Below are positions 36,358 to 45,195 of a DNA stretch of 64,000 nucleotides, in pieces. The notes beneath the pieces are model-generated. The model searched no databases. It had not been told where the DNA came from and saw only the letters and a program-made list of their open reading frames with translations. The translations under genes and the position numbers were made by a program. Every line of letters begins with the position of its first letter. The first letter of the stretch is position 1. This stretch comes from Phyllobacterium pellucidum (GTDB lineage Bacteria > Pseudomonadota > Alphaproteobacteria > Rhizobiales > Rhizobiaceae): contig NZ_JABUMX010000007.1 in the NCBI RefSeq assembly GCF_013327855.1, forward strand, positions 124,001-188,000, written 5' to 3'.

Positions 36358-36373
36358 TGGCACGACGCTTGCA
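36358..36373 (+). promoter_or_regulatory. Sigma-54 (-24/-12) promoter of dctA
   Basis: TGGCACGACGCTTGCA is an exact fit to the RpoN consensus (TGGCAC, 5 bases, TTGCA). It lies about 100 bases before the dctA start and downstream of two DctD-type sites, so dctA is expected to need sigma-54 and phosphorylated DctD. Confidence 0.93.
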
Positions 36374-36471
36374 AAACCAAATCTCAAGGCATGGACCATT
36401 CCAGCCCTAAACGAGCCTCGGGAGGCTGACAGGCTTTTCTGCCAGACGCGGCTCATACCATGGAGGAAGTC

Positions 36472-37800
36472 ATGAGTCCTGTGACAATCAACACAGCGCC
36501 GCAGCCATCGCGCGGCAAGACACCAATTTACGCCCATCTCTATTTCCAGGTCATCGTTGCGATCACCATCGGCATTCTGCTCGGCCATTTCTATCCGGAA
36601 ATCGGCACGAGCATGAAGCCGCTCGGCGATGCTTTCATCAAGCTCGTCAAGATGATCATCGCCCCTGTCATTTTCCTGACGGTCTCCACCGGCATCGCCG
36701 GGATGAGCGATCTGAAGAAAGTCGGCCGCGTCGCCGGCAAGGCAATGATCTATTTCCTTACGTTCTCGACACTTGCGCTCATCGTCGGCCTTATCGTTGC
36801 CAATCTCGTTCAGCCGGGCGCGGGCATGAATATCGATCCGGCGTCGCTCGATGCAAAGGCAGTGGCAACATATACGCAGCAGGCGCATGAACAGAGCGTC
36901 GTCGGGTTCCTCACCAATATTATCCCGACAACGATCGTCGGTGCGTTTGCCTCCGGTGACATCCTGCAGGTCTTGTTCTTCTCGGTTCTTTTCGGCGTGT
37001 CGCTGGCAATGGTTGGCGAAAGGGCAGAGCCGGTCACCAACTTCCTGCAGGCCCTTGCAGCCCCGATCTTCAAGCTGGTTGCGATCCTGATGAAGGCCGC
37101 CCCCATCGGCGCTTTCGGCGCGATGGCCTTTACAATCGGCAAATACGGCATCGGCTCGGTCGCCAATCTGATCATGCTGATCGGAACCTTCTATCTGACC
37201 TCGCTGCTCTTCGTGTTCTTCGTCCTTGGCGCCGTCGCCTGGTATAACGGCTTCTCCATTCTCGCGCTTATCCGCTATATCAAGGAAGAACTGCTTCTGG
37301 TCCTCGGTACGAGTTCGTCGGAAGCGGCATTGCCGACACTTATGGCCAAGATGGAAAAGGCCGGCTGCAAGAAATCCGTCGTTGGCCTGGTCATTCCCAC
37401 CGGCTATTCCTTCAATCTTGACGGCACCAACATCTACATGACCCTGGCGGCCCTGTTCATCGCCCAGGCGACCAACACACCGCTGACGCTTACCGACCAG
37501 GTGCTTCTGCTGCTCGTTGCCATGTTGAGTTCGAAAGGCGCTGCCGGCATTACCGGGGCGGGCTTCATCACCCTTGCTGCCACCCTATCGGTCGTTCCCG
37601 CGGTCCCCGTTGCCGGTATGGCACTCATCCTCGGCATAGATCGCTTCATGTCCGAATGCCGTGCCCTCACCAATCTCGTCGGCAATGCAGTTGCCACGAT
37701 CGTAGTTGCCCGGTGGGAAGGCGAGTTCGACAAGAACCAGTTTGATCTCGCCCTCAACTGCGGCTTCAGCGAAGACGAGGCACTCGTCCCCGCGGAGTAA
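36472..37800 (+). CDS. dctA: C4-dicarboxylate transporter DctA
   Basis: Inner-membrane symporter of 442 residues (DAACS/GltP family) that takes up succinate, fumarate and malate with cations. Landmarks: [28 protein letters not shown], the re-entrant-loop serine motif [11 protein letters not shown], the ion-site segment [14 protein letters not shown] and [12 protein letters not shown]. The ATG at 36472 is chosen for its GGAGGAA ribosome site; an in-frame ATG at 36460 overlaps that site. It is controlled from a sigma-54 promoter and divergent from dctB. Confidence 0.96.
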   Translation: MSPVTINTAPQPSRGKTPIYAHLYFQVIVAITIGILLGHFYPEIGTSMKPLGDAFIKLVKMIIAPVIFLTVSTGIAGMSDLKKVGRVAGKAMIYFLTFSTLALIVGLIVANLVQPGAGMNIDPASLDAKAVATYTQQAHEQSVVGFLTNIIPTTIVGAFASGDILQVLFFSVLFGVSLAMVGERAEPVTNFLQALAAPIFKLVAILMKAAPIGAFGAMAFTIGKYGIGSVANLIMLIGTFYLTSLLFVFFVLGAVAWYNGFSILALIRYIKEELLLVLGTSSSEAALPTLMAKMEKAGCKKSVVGLVIPTGYSFNLDGTNIYMTLAALFIAQATNTPLTLTDQVLLLLVAMLSSKGAAGITGAGFITLAATLSVVPAVPVAGMALILGIDRFMSECRALTNLVGNAVATIVVARWEGEFDKNQFDLALNCGFSEDEALVPAE

Positions 37801-37820
37801 TACTACCAGCGTCTCGAAGC

Positions 37821-37846
37821 GAAGGCGGGCTCAAGGGCCCGCCTTC
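37821..37846. terminator. Bidirectional hairpin between dctA and rhaK
   Basis: A perfect 10-bp stem (GAAGGCGGGC at 37821-37830, complement at 37837-37846, 6-base loop) fills the 46-base gap between convergent genes and touches the rhaK stop codon. It is followed by TCATTT on the dctA side, a weak T-rich tail. Confidence 0.7.
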
Positions 37847-39214
37847 TCATTTGTCGGACAGTCGCTCGCGCCATTCCGCGGCATAGGCCAGGAATTCTTC
37901 GTCAAGGGGCTCAACCATAACGCTTGACTGTTGAAGATCGCATGTGGCGCCGGCGAGCAACGCGGCTCCGAGGCTTGTACCAGTCGAGCCTGGCAGCGCA
38001 ATGATCTCGCGGCTGGTAAGCGAGCGCAGCGCCGAGAGGTAAACGCCGTTGCGCGAAAACGGGCCCTCCACGACAGTCGGCCCCGAAGCGCCGATCAGTC
38101 CAAGGCAGGTATGCGTCATCAAGGCGGCATAGAGCGAAGCTGCGGAATTTCGCTCCAAGCTATCGGAAGGTTCCCCGTTCGGCCAAACGGCTTTGCGCTG
38201 CGGGAAGGGGCCGGACCCATTGACGACGCCCGGCAAAATCATCAGCCGTCTGTCCACAACATCGCGCAGCGTACCGGCATCGGGTTCGCGCTTGTCGCCT
38301 GCGGTGAGAATGTCGAATTCGCGCCCGCCCATGAACCGAGCGGAAGGCACGGCATGGCCGTTGGCATCGACATTGGCGAGCGTGTCCCGGTCAGGATCAA
38401 GGCGGTCGAGCTGCCCGCCGACAGCAAACGAAACGACCCAGGTTCCGGTCGATACGACCGCGAAGGGCGATTTTCGGGTCATAAGGTGGGGAAGCAGCGA
38501 AGCGTTGGAATCATGAATGCCGCAATAGACCGGGATAGCCCTGTCGCCGCCGATCTTACCTGCGACAGCGGGCGCCAAATTGCCGATCCGCTCAAAGGCC
38601 GAGCGAATGGGCGCCATCAGATCACGAATACCCAAGGTATCGACGAGGCTCGAATAGGCATTTGCCTGCGGATTCCACAGATCCGTGTGACAGCCGAGCG
38701 AGGTAACCTCGTTGGCGGCAATTCCCGTCAACCGCCACACCCAATATTGAGCATAGGTGAGGATCGTGCGCACCTTGGCGAAGGCTTCAGGAAACTCGGT
38801 CTTCTGAAAATGTACCTGCGCACCGACATTCAATCCTCCGGAGAGAAGCGGGGAACTGGTCTTCGCAAAGGGCGGGCGCAGCTTCCTGTAAGCGGAGCGC
38901 ACGCTTTCCGGGTATTCATATTCGTAATCGATCACCGGCATGGCCAGCGCATCATCGCCGAGCAGCGCCGCCGCCGCCCCGTGTGTTGTAACGGAAATCG
39001 CATCGACACTCGGCGCCTTAACGAAACTTGCCAGTGCGCCCACAACAAAATCCCAGAGCATATCTACATCGTAATGCGGATATGGGCCCTCGCGGATGAC
39101 GGTGTTGGCGACGCTGCGCGCCGCAATCTCGGCTCCGGTCGCGGCATCGACGACCACCACTTTGGCATTGGTCTTGCCGATATCGAGGACGGCTATGTTG
39201 TGGCGCGACGTCAT
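37847..39214 (-). CDS. rhaK: L-rhamnose catabolism sugar kinase RhaK (FGGY family)
   Basis: FGGY-fold kinase of 455 residues, the last gene of a rhaRSTPQUK-type operon. The N-terminal phosphate loop reads [15 protein letters not shown], there is the [13 protein letters not shown] motif mid-protein, and [13 protein letters not shown] with [15 protein letters not shown] toward the C-terminus. In Rhizobium leguminosarum RhaK is needed for rhamnose phosphorylation and also for transport activity; transferring that here is inference from synteny. The start overlaps the rhaU stop as ATGA. Confidence 0.92.
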   Translation of the reverse strand: MTSRHNIAVLDIGKTNAKVVVVDAATGAEIAARSVANTVIREGPYPHYDVDMLWDFVVGALASFVKAPSVDAISVTTHGAAAALLGDDALAMPVIDYEYEYPESVRSAYRKLRPPFAKTSSPLLSGGLNVGAQVHFQKTEFPEAFAKVRTILTYAQYWVWRLTGIAANEVTSLGCHTDLWNPQANAYSSLVDTLGIRDLMAPIRSAFERIGNLAPAVAGKIGGDRAIPVYCGIHDSNASLLPHLMTRKSPFAVVSTGTWVVSFAVGGQLDRLDPDRDTLANVDANGHAVPSARFMGGREFDILTAGDKREPDAGTLRDVVDRRLMILPGVVNGSGPFPQRKAVWPNGEPSDSLERNSAASLYAALMTHTCLGLIGASGPTVVEGPFSRNGVYLSALRSLTSREIIALPGSTGTSLGAALLAGATCDLQQSSVMVEPLDEEFLAYAAEWRERLSDK

Positions 39215-39534
39215 GGCATATGGAAAAGGCAGACAAGTTCGCTCTGCACCGGCGAGTTGTCCTCATTGGTCGCCATGATGTCCGCCATATGCGCCCACCA
39301 CTTCTTCATGACCGGATGATCGGGCAAACCTTGCATTCCGTGATCGCTCGGACGCGTAAAGACACCAAAGAGCGTGTTGGATTCGCGGTCAAGGTGAATC
39401 GAATAGTCGCTGACGCCCGCATCATGGAGAAGACTGGCGAGTTCCGGCCAGATCGCATCGTGGCGGCGTCGATACTCGGCTTCCATGCCAGGATTGAGGT
39501 GCATCTTGAAAGCGTATTTTTCAAGCTCGCTCAT
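39211..39534 (-). CDS. rhaU: L-rhamnose mutarotase RhaU (RhaM/YiiL family)
   Basis: A 107-residue ferredoxin-like-fold enzyme that interconverts alpha and beta L-rhamnose. Conserved features: [20 protein letters not shown] with the catalytic His, [18 protein letters not shown] and the tail [12 protein letters not shown]. Both ends overlap neighbours by ATGA (rhaQ stop, rhaK start), so translation is coupled. The frame is open upstream to 39813 but that overlaps rhaQ and is not used. Confidence 0.95.
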   Translation of the reverse strand: MSELEKYAFKMHLNPGMEAEYRRRHDAIWPELASLLHDAGVSDYSIHLDRESNTLFGVFTRPSDHGMQGLPDHPVMKKWWAHMADIMATNEDNSPVQSELVCLFHMP

Positions 39535-40532
39535 GCTGGCTTCCTGCGTCCCAACCGGCGGATGATGATCGGCAGGGTAATCGTTGTGATCAGCAGCAAC
39601 CCGATGAAGATCGACATGACGATGCCGGGCACATTGAGGAGCCCTAGTCCGAACGTCACGAGCCCCATGACGAAGGCTGCGATAACGACGCCGCCAATCG
39701 TTCCCGAGCCGCCGAGGATCGAGACGCCGCCAAGAACGACCATGGTGACGATCTCGAGTTCCCAGCCTTGCGCGATCGAGGGGCGTGTCGATCCAAGACG
39801 CGAGGTCAGGCAAACGGAAGCAATTCCCGCCATGAGACCCGTCAACAGGAACAGGGTGAATTTGATGCGCTCGACATGGATGCCGGAGAAACGGGCCGCG
39901 AACTCGTTGTTGCCGATCGCATAGATGCGGCGACCGAAATTGGTCGCGTGCAGGACGACTGCGAAAATCACGGCAAGCACGCCAAAAAGAAAAAACTCGA
40001 AGGAAATGACCCAGAACACATAGCCCTGGCCGAAATAGGCGAACGAAGGTGGATAGCCGCCATAGGCCTGATCGCCAAGCACGATGTAGGCGATGCCGCG
40101 AAACAGGCTCATCGTGCCAATGGTCACGACAATGGACGGCAACCGCAGTCCTGCCACGAGAATACCGTTGATGAGGCCGCAGCCGAGGCCAATGCCAATG
40201 CCGATGAGGACGAGTCCGGGAGTGCCGATGCCTGCCTGCGCCGCCGCGCCCATGGCGGTAGAGGCGAGGGCGATGATTGCGGCCACCGAAAGGTCGATCT
40301 CGCCGGAAATGATCAGCAGCGCCATGGCAAAGGCGACCATGGCTTTTTCAGTGAAGTTGAAGGTCGCGTCCGATAGGTTCCATGCGTTGAGGAAGTAGGG
40401 CGAGGCGAAGGCATTGGCGATGAAGATCAGTACCGCCACCATGAATAGGAGCGCTTCCCAACTCGCGAACAGCCGCGTCGTGGATGTGCCGAGGCGATCG
40501 GGAATCTGTCGTCTTTCGGAAACCGCGCTCAT
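39531..40532 (-). CDS. rhaQ: L-rhamnose ABC transporter permease RhaQ
   Basis: RbsC-type permease of 333 residues with eight to ten helices. Landmarks: [20 protein letters not shown] (E replaces the more common G), [20 protein letters not shown] and [18 protein letters not shown]. The start at 40532 overlaps the rhaP stop by ATGA. With RhaP it forms the channel of the rhamnose importer. Confidence 0.93.
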   Translation of the reverse strand: MSAVSERRQIPDRLGTSTTRLFASWEALLFMVAVLIFIANAFASPYFLNAWNLSDATFNFTEKAMVAFAMALLIISGEIDLSVAAIIALASTAMGAAAQAGIGTPGLVLIGIGIGLGCGLINGILVAGLRLPSIVVTIGTMSLFRGIAYIVLGDQAYGGYPPSFAYFGQGYVFWVISFEFFLFGVLAVIFAVVLHATNFGRRIYAIGNNEFAARFSGIHVERIKFTLFLLTGLMAGIASVCLTSRLGSTRPSIAQGWELEIVTMVVLGGVSILGGSGTIGGVVIAAFVMGLVTFGLGLLNVPGIVMSIFIGLLLITTITLPIIIRRLGRRKPA

Positions 40533-41530
40533 GCTGCCACCCCTATCTCTTCTGATGCACCGCGATCGCGCAGGATGATGCGGCCCCGGCGGCGTTCCTG
40601 GCGCGCGTTGAATATGACGGCGGCAATAATCACCGAACCCGAAATCGCCATCTGGGCGAAGGGCGATATGTCGATGACCGGCAGCGCATTCTTGATGACA
40701 CCGAGAAACAGAGCTCCGAGCACCGCGCCCGCTACGGTTCCGATGCCGCCAAGGGTCGAGATTCCGCCGATGACGCAAGCTGCGACCGTATCGAGTTCGA
40801 AACCGGCAGCGATATCGACATAGGCCACCGCATAGCGCGATACCCAAAGATAGGCGCAGAGCCCGGCAAGCGTGCCGGAGATCACGAATGCATAGAACCG
40901 CGTCCGCCCGACATCGATGCCTGCATAGACTGCTGCCGTGGGGTTGCCACCGGAAGCATAGATAGCGCGTCCGAGGAATGTGCGCGACATGATGAGATAC
41001 ATGATGCCGACTATGACGATTGCCGTCCAACCAAGAAGTGGCAAGCCGAGAAAGAGCTGCCGCGGCGTCTGCAGGAAGGGCTCGGTCATCTGGTGAGCGT
41101 TAACCCAGGCGCCTCCTGAAAGGACGAACGCCATGCCGCGATAAATCGTCAGGGTTCCAAGCGTGACGACAATCGACGGGATACCCAGCTTCCAGACGAA
41201 CAGACCGTTGATTGCACCAAGGACAGCGCCTATGCCGAGAGCCACAAGCACGATGGCGGCGAGCGGCAAATCGGGATGAGCCGCATTCAACATGCCGACC
41301 GCCATGCCGGTAAATGCCACGTTGGCGGCAACGGAAAGGTCGATCGACTTCGTCAGGATCACCGTCATCTGCCCGAGCGCGAGAATAATCAGGATCGATG
41401 TATCGTTAAAGATGTTCGCAAGATTTGCGGGGCGGGCAAAGCCGGGTGAGCGCGTGGAAAATGCTGCGACGAGAATGGCGATGACCACCACCAGCAGCAT
41501 TTCGCGATATTTGAACAACTGTCTGATCAT
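40529..41530 (-). CDS. rhaP: L-rhamnose ABC transporter permease RhaP
   Basis: RbsC-type permease of 333 residues. Landmarks: VILTKSIDLSVAANVAFTGMAVG, SGGNPTAAVYAGIDVGRTRF and IGGISTLGGIGTVAGAVLGA. Two starts compete: ATG at 41530, which has a GGGA site at good spacing, and ATG at 41539, which overlaps the rhaT stop by 8 bases. I prefer 41530 on spacing. The frame is open further up to 41764 inside rhaT. Confidence 0.92.
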   Translation of the reverse strand: MIRQLFKYREMLLVVVIAILVAAFSTRSPGFARPANLANIFNDTSILIILALGQMTVILTKSIDLSVAANVAFTGMAVGMLNAAHPDLPLAAIVLVALGIGAVLGAINGLFVWKLGIPSIVVTLGTLTIYRGMAFVLSGGAWVNAHQMTEPFLQTPRQLFLGLPLLGWTAIVIVGIMYLIMSRTFLGRAIYASGGNPTAAVYAGIDVGRTRFYAFVISGTLAGLCAYLWVSRYAVAYVDIAAGFELDTVAACVIGGISTLGGIGTVAGAVLGALFLGVIKNALPVIDISPFAQMAISGSVIIAAVIFNARQERRRGRIILRDRGASEEIGVAA

Positions 41531-41531
41531 T

Positions 41532-43052
41532 TCACGCATTCCCGGTTGCGGCTCGAACCAGCGTCTCGGCATTGAGGTGGTTTCGCTCGTAAATGCCCGC
41601 CGAAAGCCCTTCGCGCATGACGAGCACACGGTCGGACATGCCGAGGATTTCCGGCAGCTCAGAGGAAACCATGATGATACTGAGGCCTTCGCCGGCGAGC
41701 TCGCTGATGAATGCGTGAACGGCCGCCTTCGACCCGATGTCGATACCCTTGGTCGGCTCATCAAGGATGAGGATCTTCGGCTGTGTCGCCAGCCATTTGC
41801 CTATGACGACCTTCTGCTGGTTGCCGCCCGAGAGCGTTCCGACAGGAACAGAAAGCGCCGCGGCGCGAAGATCGAACCGTTCGGCGTATTTCCTGGCAAG
41901 CGCGAACTCCTCTGACGCGCGCAAAAAGCCGGAGCGCGACGTGCGCGTCAGCGAAGGCAGCGATATGTTCTGGTAGATCGGCAGTTCCAAAACCGCGCCG
42001 TGACGGCCGCGCTCTTCGGGAACGTAGACGATACCAGCCTTGATCGCCTCGCCCGGAGAGCCGATCGTGATCTCTTCGCCATGAAGCCGCAGTTTGCCGC
42101 CGGACGGCCTGGTCACGCCGAACAGGGATTGGCAGATCTCCGAACGGCCGGCACCCACCAGGCCATAGATGCCGAAAATCTCGCCTTTCCTCAGCGTGAA
42201 GGTGATATCGCGAAATTCCGTCGGATGCGTGTAGTTCTCGACGGATAGCACCGCTTCACCGAGCGGAATTTCCACCTTGGGAAAGGCATGCTCGATGGAT
42301 CGGCCAACCATCAGCCGCACGATCTCGTCCTGCCCGGTGCCGGCGAGCACGCCGCTGCCGACAGCCTTGCCGTCGCGGAACACCGCATAGTTGTCGGCGA
42401 TTTCATAAACTTCGTCGAACTTGTGGCTGATGAAAAGAATCGCCTTGCCCTGTCCCTTCAGCCGCCGAACGATCTGAAACAGATCATCGACCTCCTTGCG
42501 CGATAGTGCCGCCGTCGGCTCGTCCATGATGACGATGCGAGCTTCGACGGAGAGTGCCCGCGCAATCGCCACGAGATGGCGCTGTGCGATCGAAAGATTC
42601 TTCAGGCGGGTGCGTGGATCGATATTGCTTTCAAGCGAATGCAACAGCGCAAGAGCCCGCGCATTGACGGCTTTCCAGTTGACGAAACCGAGCCTGGTCT
42701 TCGGCGCGTGGCCGAGAAAGATGTTTTCGGCCACCGACAATTCGTCGAAGAGCACCGTCTCCTGATGGATCGCCGTAACGCCGAAATCGATGGCGTCCTG
42801 CGCATTGGTGAAGCTGACGGCATCGCCATCGACGCGGATCTCGCCTTCATCAGACTGGTAAATCCCGGTCAGAATTTTCACCAGAGTCGACTTGCCCGCA
42901 CCATTCTCGCCGATCAGCGCCGTCACCTTCCCCGCATAGAGGGCAATGTTGACGTCGTTGAGTGCCTTGACGCCGGGAAACGACTTGGAAATTCCGCGCA
43001 TTTCGAGAAGCGGCGTCTCCAAGCGTTGATCTGACATGGCAATCTGGTTCAT
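41532..43052 (-). CDS. rhaT: L-rhamnose ABC transporter ATP-binding protein RhaT
   Basis: Tandem RbsA-type ATPase of 506 residues. First domain: Walker A GENGAGKST at about residue 49, LSIAQRHLVAIARALS, Walker B VIMDEPTAALS. Second domain: degenerate GLVGAGRSE, GTLSGGNQQKVVIGKWL and LILDEPTKGIDIG. It is third in the rhaRSTPQUK-type operon. A stem-loop separates it from rhaS. Note that this RhaT is unrelated to the E. coli rhamnose/proton symporter of the same name. Confidence 0.94.
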   Translation of the reverse strand: MNQIAMSDQRLETPLLEMRGISKSFPGVKALNDVNIALYAGKVTALIGENGAGKSTLVKILTGIYQSDEGEIRVDGDAVSFTNAQDAIDFGVTAIHQETVLFDELSVAENIFLGHAPKTRLGFVNWKAVNARALALLHSLESNIDPRTRLKNLSIAQRHLVAIARALSVEARIVIMDEPTAALSRKEVDDLFQIVRRLKGQGKAILFISHKFDEVYEIADNYAVFRDGKAVGSGVLAGTGQDEIVRLMVGRSIEHAFPKVEIPLGEAVLSVENYTHPTEFRDITFTLRKGEIFGIYGLVGAGRSEICQSLFGVTRPSGGKLRLHGEEITIGSPGEAIKAGIVYVPEERGRHGAVLELPIYQNISLPSLTRTSRSGFLRASEEFALARKYAERFDLRAAALSVPVGTLSGGNQQKVVIGKWLATQPKILILDEPTKGIDIGSKAAVHAFISELAGEGLSIIMVSSELPEILGMSDRVLVMREGLSAGIYERNHLNAETLVRAATGNA

Positions 43053-43055
43053 CGA

Positions 43056-43098
43056 GCATTCCGAGAGTGAAGGAATGCCCGGCAGACGTGCTGCCGGG
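43056..43098 (-). other. Intercistronic double stem-loop between rhaS and rhaT
   Basis: A perfect 8-bp stem with a 5-base loop (CCCGGCAG-ACGTG-CTGCCGGG, 43078-43098) begins 19 bases after the rhaS stop. A second 7-bp perfect repeat (GCATTCC at 43056-43062, GGAATGC at 43072-43078) abuts it just before the rhaT start. No T-run follows either. Confidence 0.6.
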
Positions 43099-43117
43099 CG
43101 GGGGGCAGTGTCGAAAA

Positions 43118-44116
43118 TCAGAAGATTTTCGAGAACTGGTCGATGTTCGTTGCGTTGTAGACGAATGGATCGGCCATGGCGGCTTCGCCGTTCTCGCCCA
43201 CTTTGATCTTGCCCATGCGGCCGGCATCGATCTCGCTGCCGGGCGCTCCGTCCGTCTCGCCCTTGACGAGGCGATAAGCGATTTGCGTGGCTGAGTAGCC
43301 AAGGTCGATCGGGTTCCAGATGGCGAATTCCTTGGTAACGCCCGACTTGATAGCGCCGGCCATCTCCGAAGGCAGGCCGAGGCCTGTGACATAGACATCG
43401 CCGATCTTCTTGGCATCAGCGACGGCCTGCGAGGCCGCAAGGACACCGACCGTTGTCGGCGCGACGATGACCTTCACGTTCGGCTGGGAGGTGAGGATGC
43501 CCTGTGCTTCGCGGTAGCTCTTGTCGGAAAGGTCATCGCCATAGACGGTGGTAACGAGGTTGAGGCCCGGGAAGTTCGGCAACTGCTTTTTCATCTCGGC
43601 AATCCAGGTGTTCTGGTTGGTCGAGGTGGTGGTTGCCGAGAGAATGGCGAAATCACCCTTGCCGTCCTTCAGATGGTTGGCGGCGAGTTGCAGGCACATC
43701 TTGCCAATGAGTTCGTTGGATGACGGATTGAGGTGCATGATGCGGCCATCCTTGCCGACAGCCGAGTCCCAGGAAATAACCTTGATGCCGCGGGCCATGG
43801 CCTTCTTCAGTGCCGGCACAAGCGCATCGGGGTCGTTAGCCGAGACAGCGATGGCGTTCACATTCTGCGCGATCAAAGCGTTGATCACCTCGATCTGGCC
43901 TTCCGCCGTGGTCGAGGTCGGACCGGTATAGATGACTTCGACGCCGCCGAGTTCCTTGGCAGCTTCCTGCGCGCCCTTGTTGGCAGCTTCGAAGAAGCCA
44001 TTGCCCAGCGATTTGACGACCAGCCCGATCTTTACCGTATCGGCGGCCTGCGCCTGCGTTGCGAGCATGGCAACGGCGAATGCCGATCCCAGTATGAGTT
44101 TCTTCAATAGTTTCAT
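43118..44116 (-). CDS. rhaS: L-rhamnose-binding periplasmic protein RhaS
   Basis: Periplasmic receptor of 332 residues, LacI-like binding fold. A Sec signal peptide ends at about residue 24 (AQA/AD); the mature part begins TVKIGLVVKSLGNGFFEAANKG and contains VIYTGPTSTTAEGQIEVINALIAQNV and ISWDSAVGKDGRIMHLNPS. The start at 44116 has a GGGAGG ribosome site; the nine earlier codons are not needed. It is the rhamnose receptor by synteny with R. leguminosarum rhaS; it is not the AraC-type RhaS of E. coli. Confidence 0.94.
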   Translation of the reverse strand: MKLLKKLILGSAFAVAMLATQAQAADTVKIGLVVKSLGNGFFEAANKGAQEAAKELGGVEVIYTGPTSTTAEGQIEVINALIAQNVNAIAVSANDPDALVPALKKAMARGIKVISWDSAVGKDGRIMHLNPSSNELIGKMCLQLAANHLKDGKGDFAILSATTTSTNQNTWIAEMKKQLPNFPGLNLVTTVYGDDLSDKSYREAQGILTSQPNVKVIVAPTTVGVLAASQAVADAKKIGDVYVTGLGLPSEMAGAIKSGVTKEFAIWNPIDLGYSATQIAYRLVKGETDGAPGSEIDAGRMGKIKVGENGEAAMADPFVYNATNIDQFSKIF

Positions 44117-44168
44117 TGTCTGTCCTCCCAGAGTTTGAACCATGCGTTGGATAGTGACCGCTACGCCC

Positions 44169-44978
44169 TCAAGCGACCGAAGCGGAATTTCGTGACTTGT
44201 CCTGATTGACCTTGGCGACGATCAGCTGAATGCCAGCATCCTCCACCATTTTCCGGTCAGCATCGGTAATGCCGTCATCGGTGATGATGGTCGCCACCCG
44301 TTGCAACGGACACAGGATCAGGCTGGAACGGCGCGAAAACTTCGTCGAATCGACCAACAGCACCAGATCGTCGGCCTGGTTGATCAGCTTCTGCTCGCCC
44401 TGGATGATAAGCGCATCGGATTCCATGACGCCGAACGGACCAACGCCCTGCGCGCCCATGAACATGCGTTTTCCGTAGAAGTTGCGGGTCACGTCATTGT
44501 CGAAAGGCGACAGGATGATGCTCTGCTCGCGGTAGATGGCGCCGCCCGGGACGATCACGGAACTTTTGGAGTTCTTCACCAGATGTTCGGCAATGGCAAA
44601 AGAATTGGTCATGACCTGCAGCCGTCGCGACGCGAGGAAATGCACCATCTGGAAAGTGGTGGTGCCACCATTGATGATGATGGCGTCCCCTTCCTCGCAC
44701 AACGCCACGGCCTCCCTGGCAATGGCACGTTTCTTGTCCGCGTTTTCGGATTCCGAGACATGGAAATGTCGACCTGCGAGCGGCGTCAGTTGCGGCGGAT
44801 GGACGGCTTCGGCGCCGCCACGCACACGGCGCAGCTTGCCCTTGACGTGAAGCGAAGCGATGTCACGGCGGATCGTTGCCTCTGACGCTTCCGTCAGATC
44901 GGCGATGTCCTGAATGGTGATGACCGGCTTTTCCTGAACAGCGCTCAAGATGATGCGGTGGCGCTCACGCTCGTGCAT
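44169..44978 (-). CDS. rhaR: DeoR-family repressor RhaR
   Basis: A 269-residue DeoR-type regulator. The helix-turn-helix (about residues 3-58: RERHRIILSAVQEKPVITIQDIADLTEASEATIRRDIASL) is followed by the DeoR sugar-phosphate sensor with AIINGGTTTFQMVHFL and the DSTKFSRRSSLILCPL motif. It is first in the rhaRSTPQUK-type operon and divergent from rhaDI. In R. leguminosarum RhaR represses the locus. The phased TGATTG array between the two operons is its probable binding region. Confidence 0.93.
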   Translation of the reverse strand: MHERERHRIILSAVQEKPVITIQDIADLTEASEATIRRDIASLHVKGKLRRVRGGAEAVHPPQLTPLAGRHFHVSESENADKKRAIAREAVALCEEGDAIIINGGTTTFQMVHFLASRRLQVMTNSFAIAEHLVKNSKSSVIVPGGAIYREQSIILSPFDNDVTRNFYGKRMFMGAQGVGPFGVMESDALIIQGEQKLINQADDLVLLVDSTKFSRRSSLILCPLQRVATIITDDGITDADRKMVEDAGIQLIVAKVNQDKSRNSASVA

Positions 44979-45017
44979 TCGTCGTCTCCTCCTGCCAAGA
45001 TTTATTGCGCAAAGTTG

Positions 45018-45110
45018 TGATCAGTGTCAATCAACTTCAATCAAATAATTTCATATTGCACTGCACAATGATGCTAATATGATTGGATTTGATTGTTTAT
45101 GATTGACAAT
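45018..45110. promoter_or_regulatory. Phased TGATTG/CAATCA array, candidate RhaR operator
   Basis: Three TGATTG hexamers lie at exactly 10-base steps (45080, 45090, 45100) on the plus strand, and two inverted copies, CAATCA, at 45028 and 45038, also 10 bases apart, with a degenerate third at 45018. Both arms end in TGATTGACA nearest the gene they face. The array spans the rhaR-rhaD spacer, fitting a repressor that covers both promoters. Confidence 0.7.
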
Positions 45111-45195
45111 AAAACCGGTTGTGCTCCATAGCTAAAGGAAATCGCGGCGCTGGCAAATCGAGCCAGACCGGCAATTGACCTATCGGGAGGCGAAT

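Noticed and set aside
37931..39319. A 462-codon open frame on the plus strand
   Set aside because: Antisense to rhaK and rhaU, which are well supported by motif and synteny.
43118..44116. rhaS and rhaT read as the E. coli AraC-type activator and proton symporter
   Set aside because: The sequences are a periplasmic binding protein and an ABC ATPase, matching the rhizobial use of these names.
45018..45110. Short repeats resembling a mini repeat array or CRISPR remnant
   Set aside because: The repeats are six bases at exact helical spacing inside a divergent promoter; an operator array explains them.
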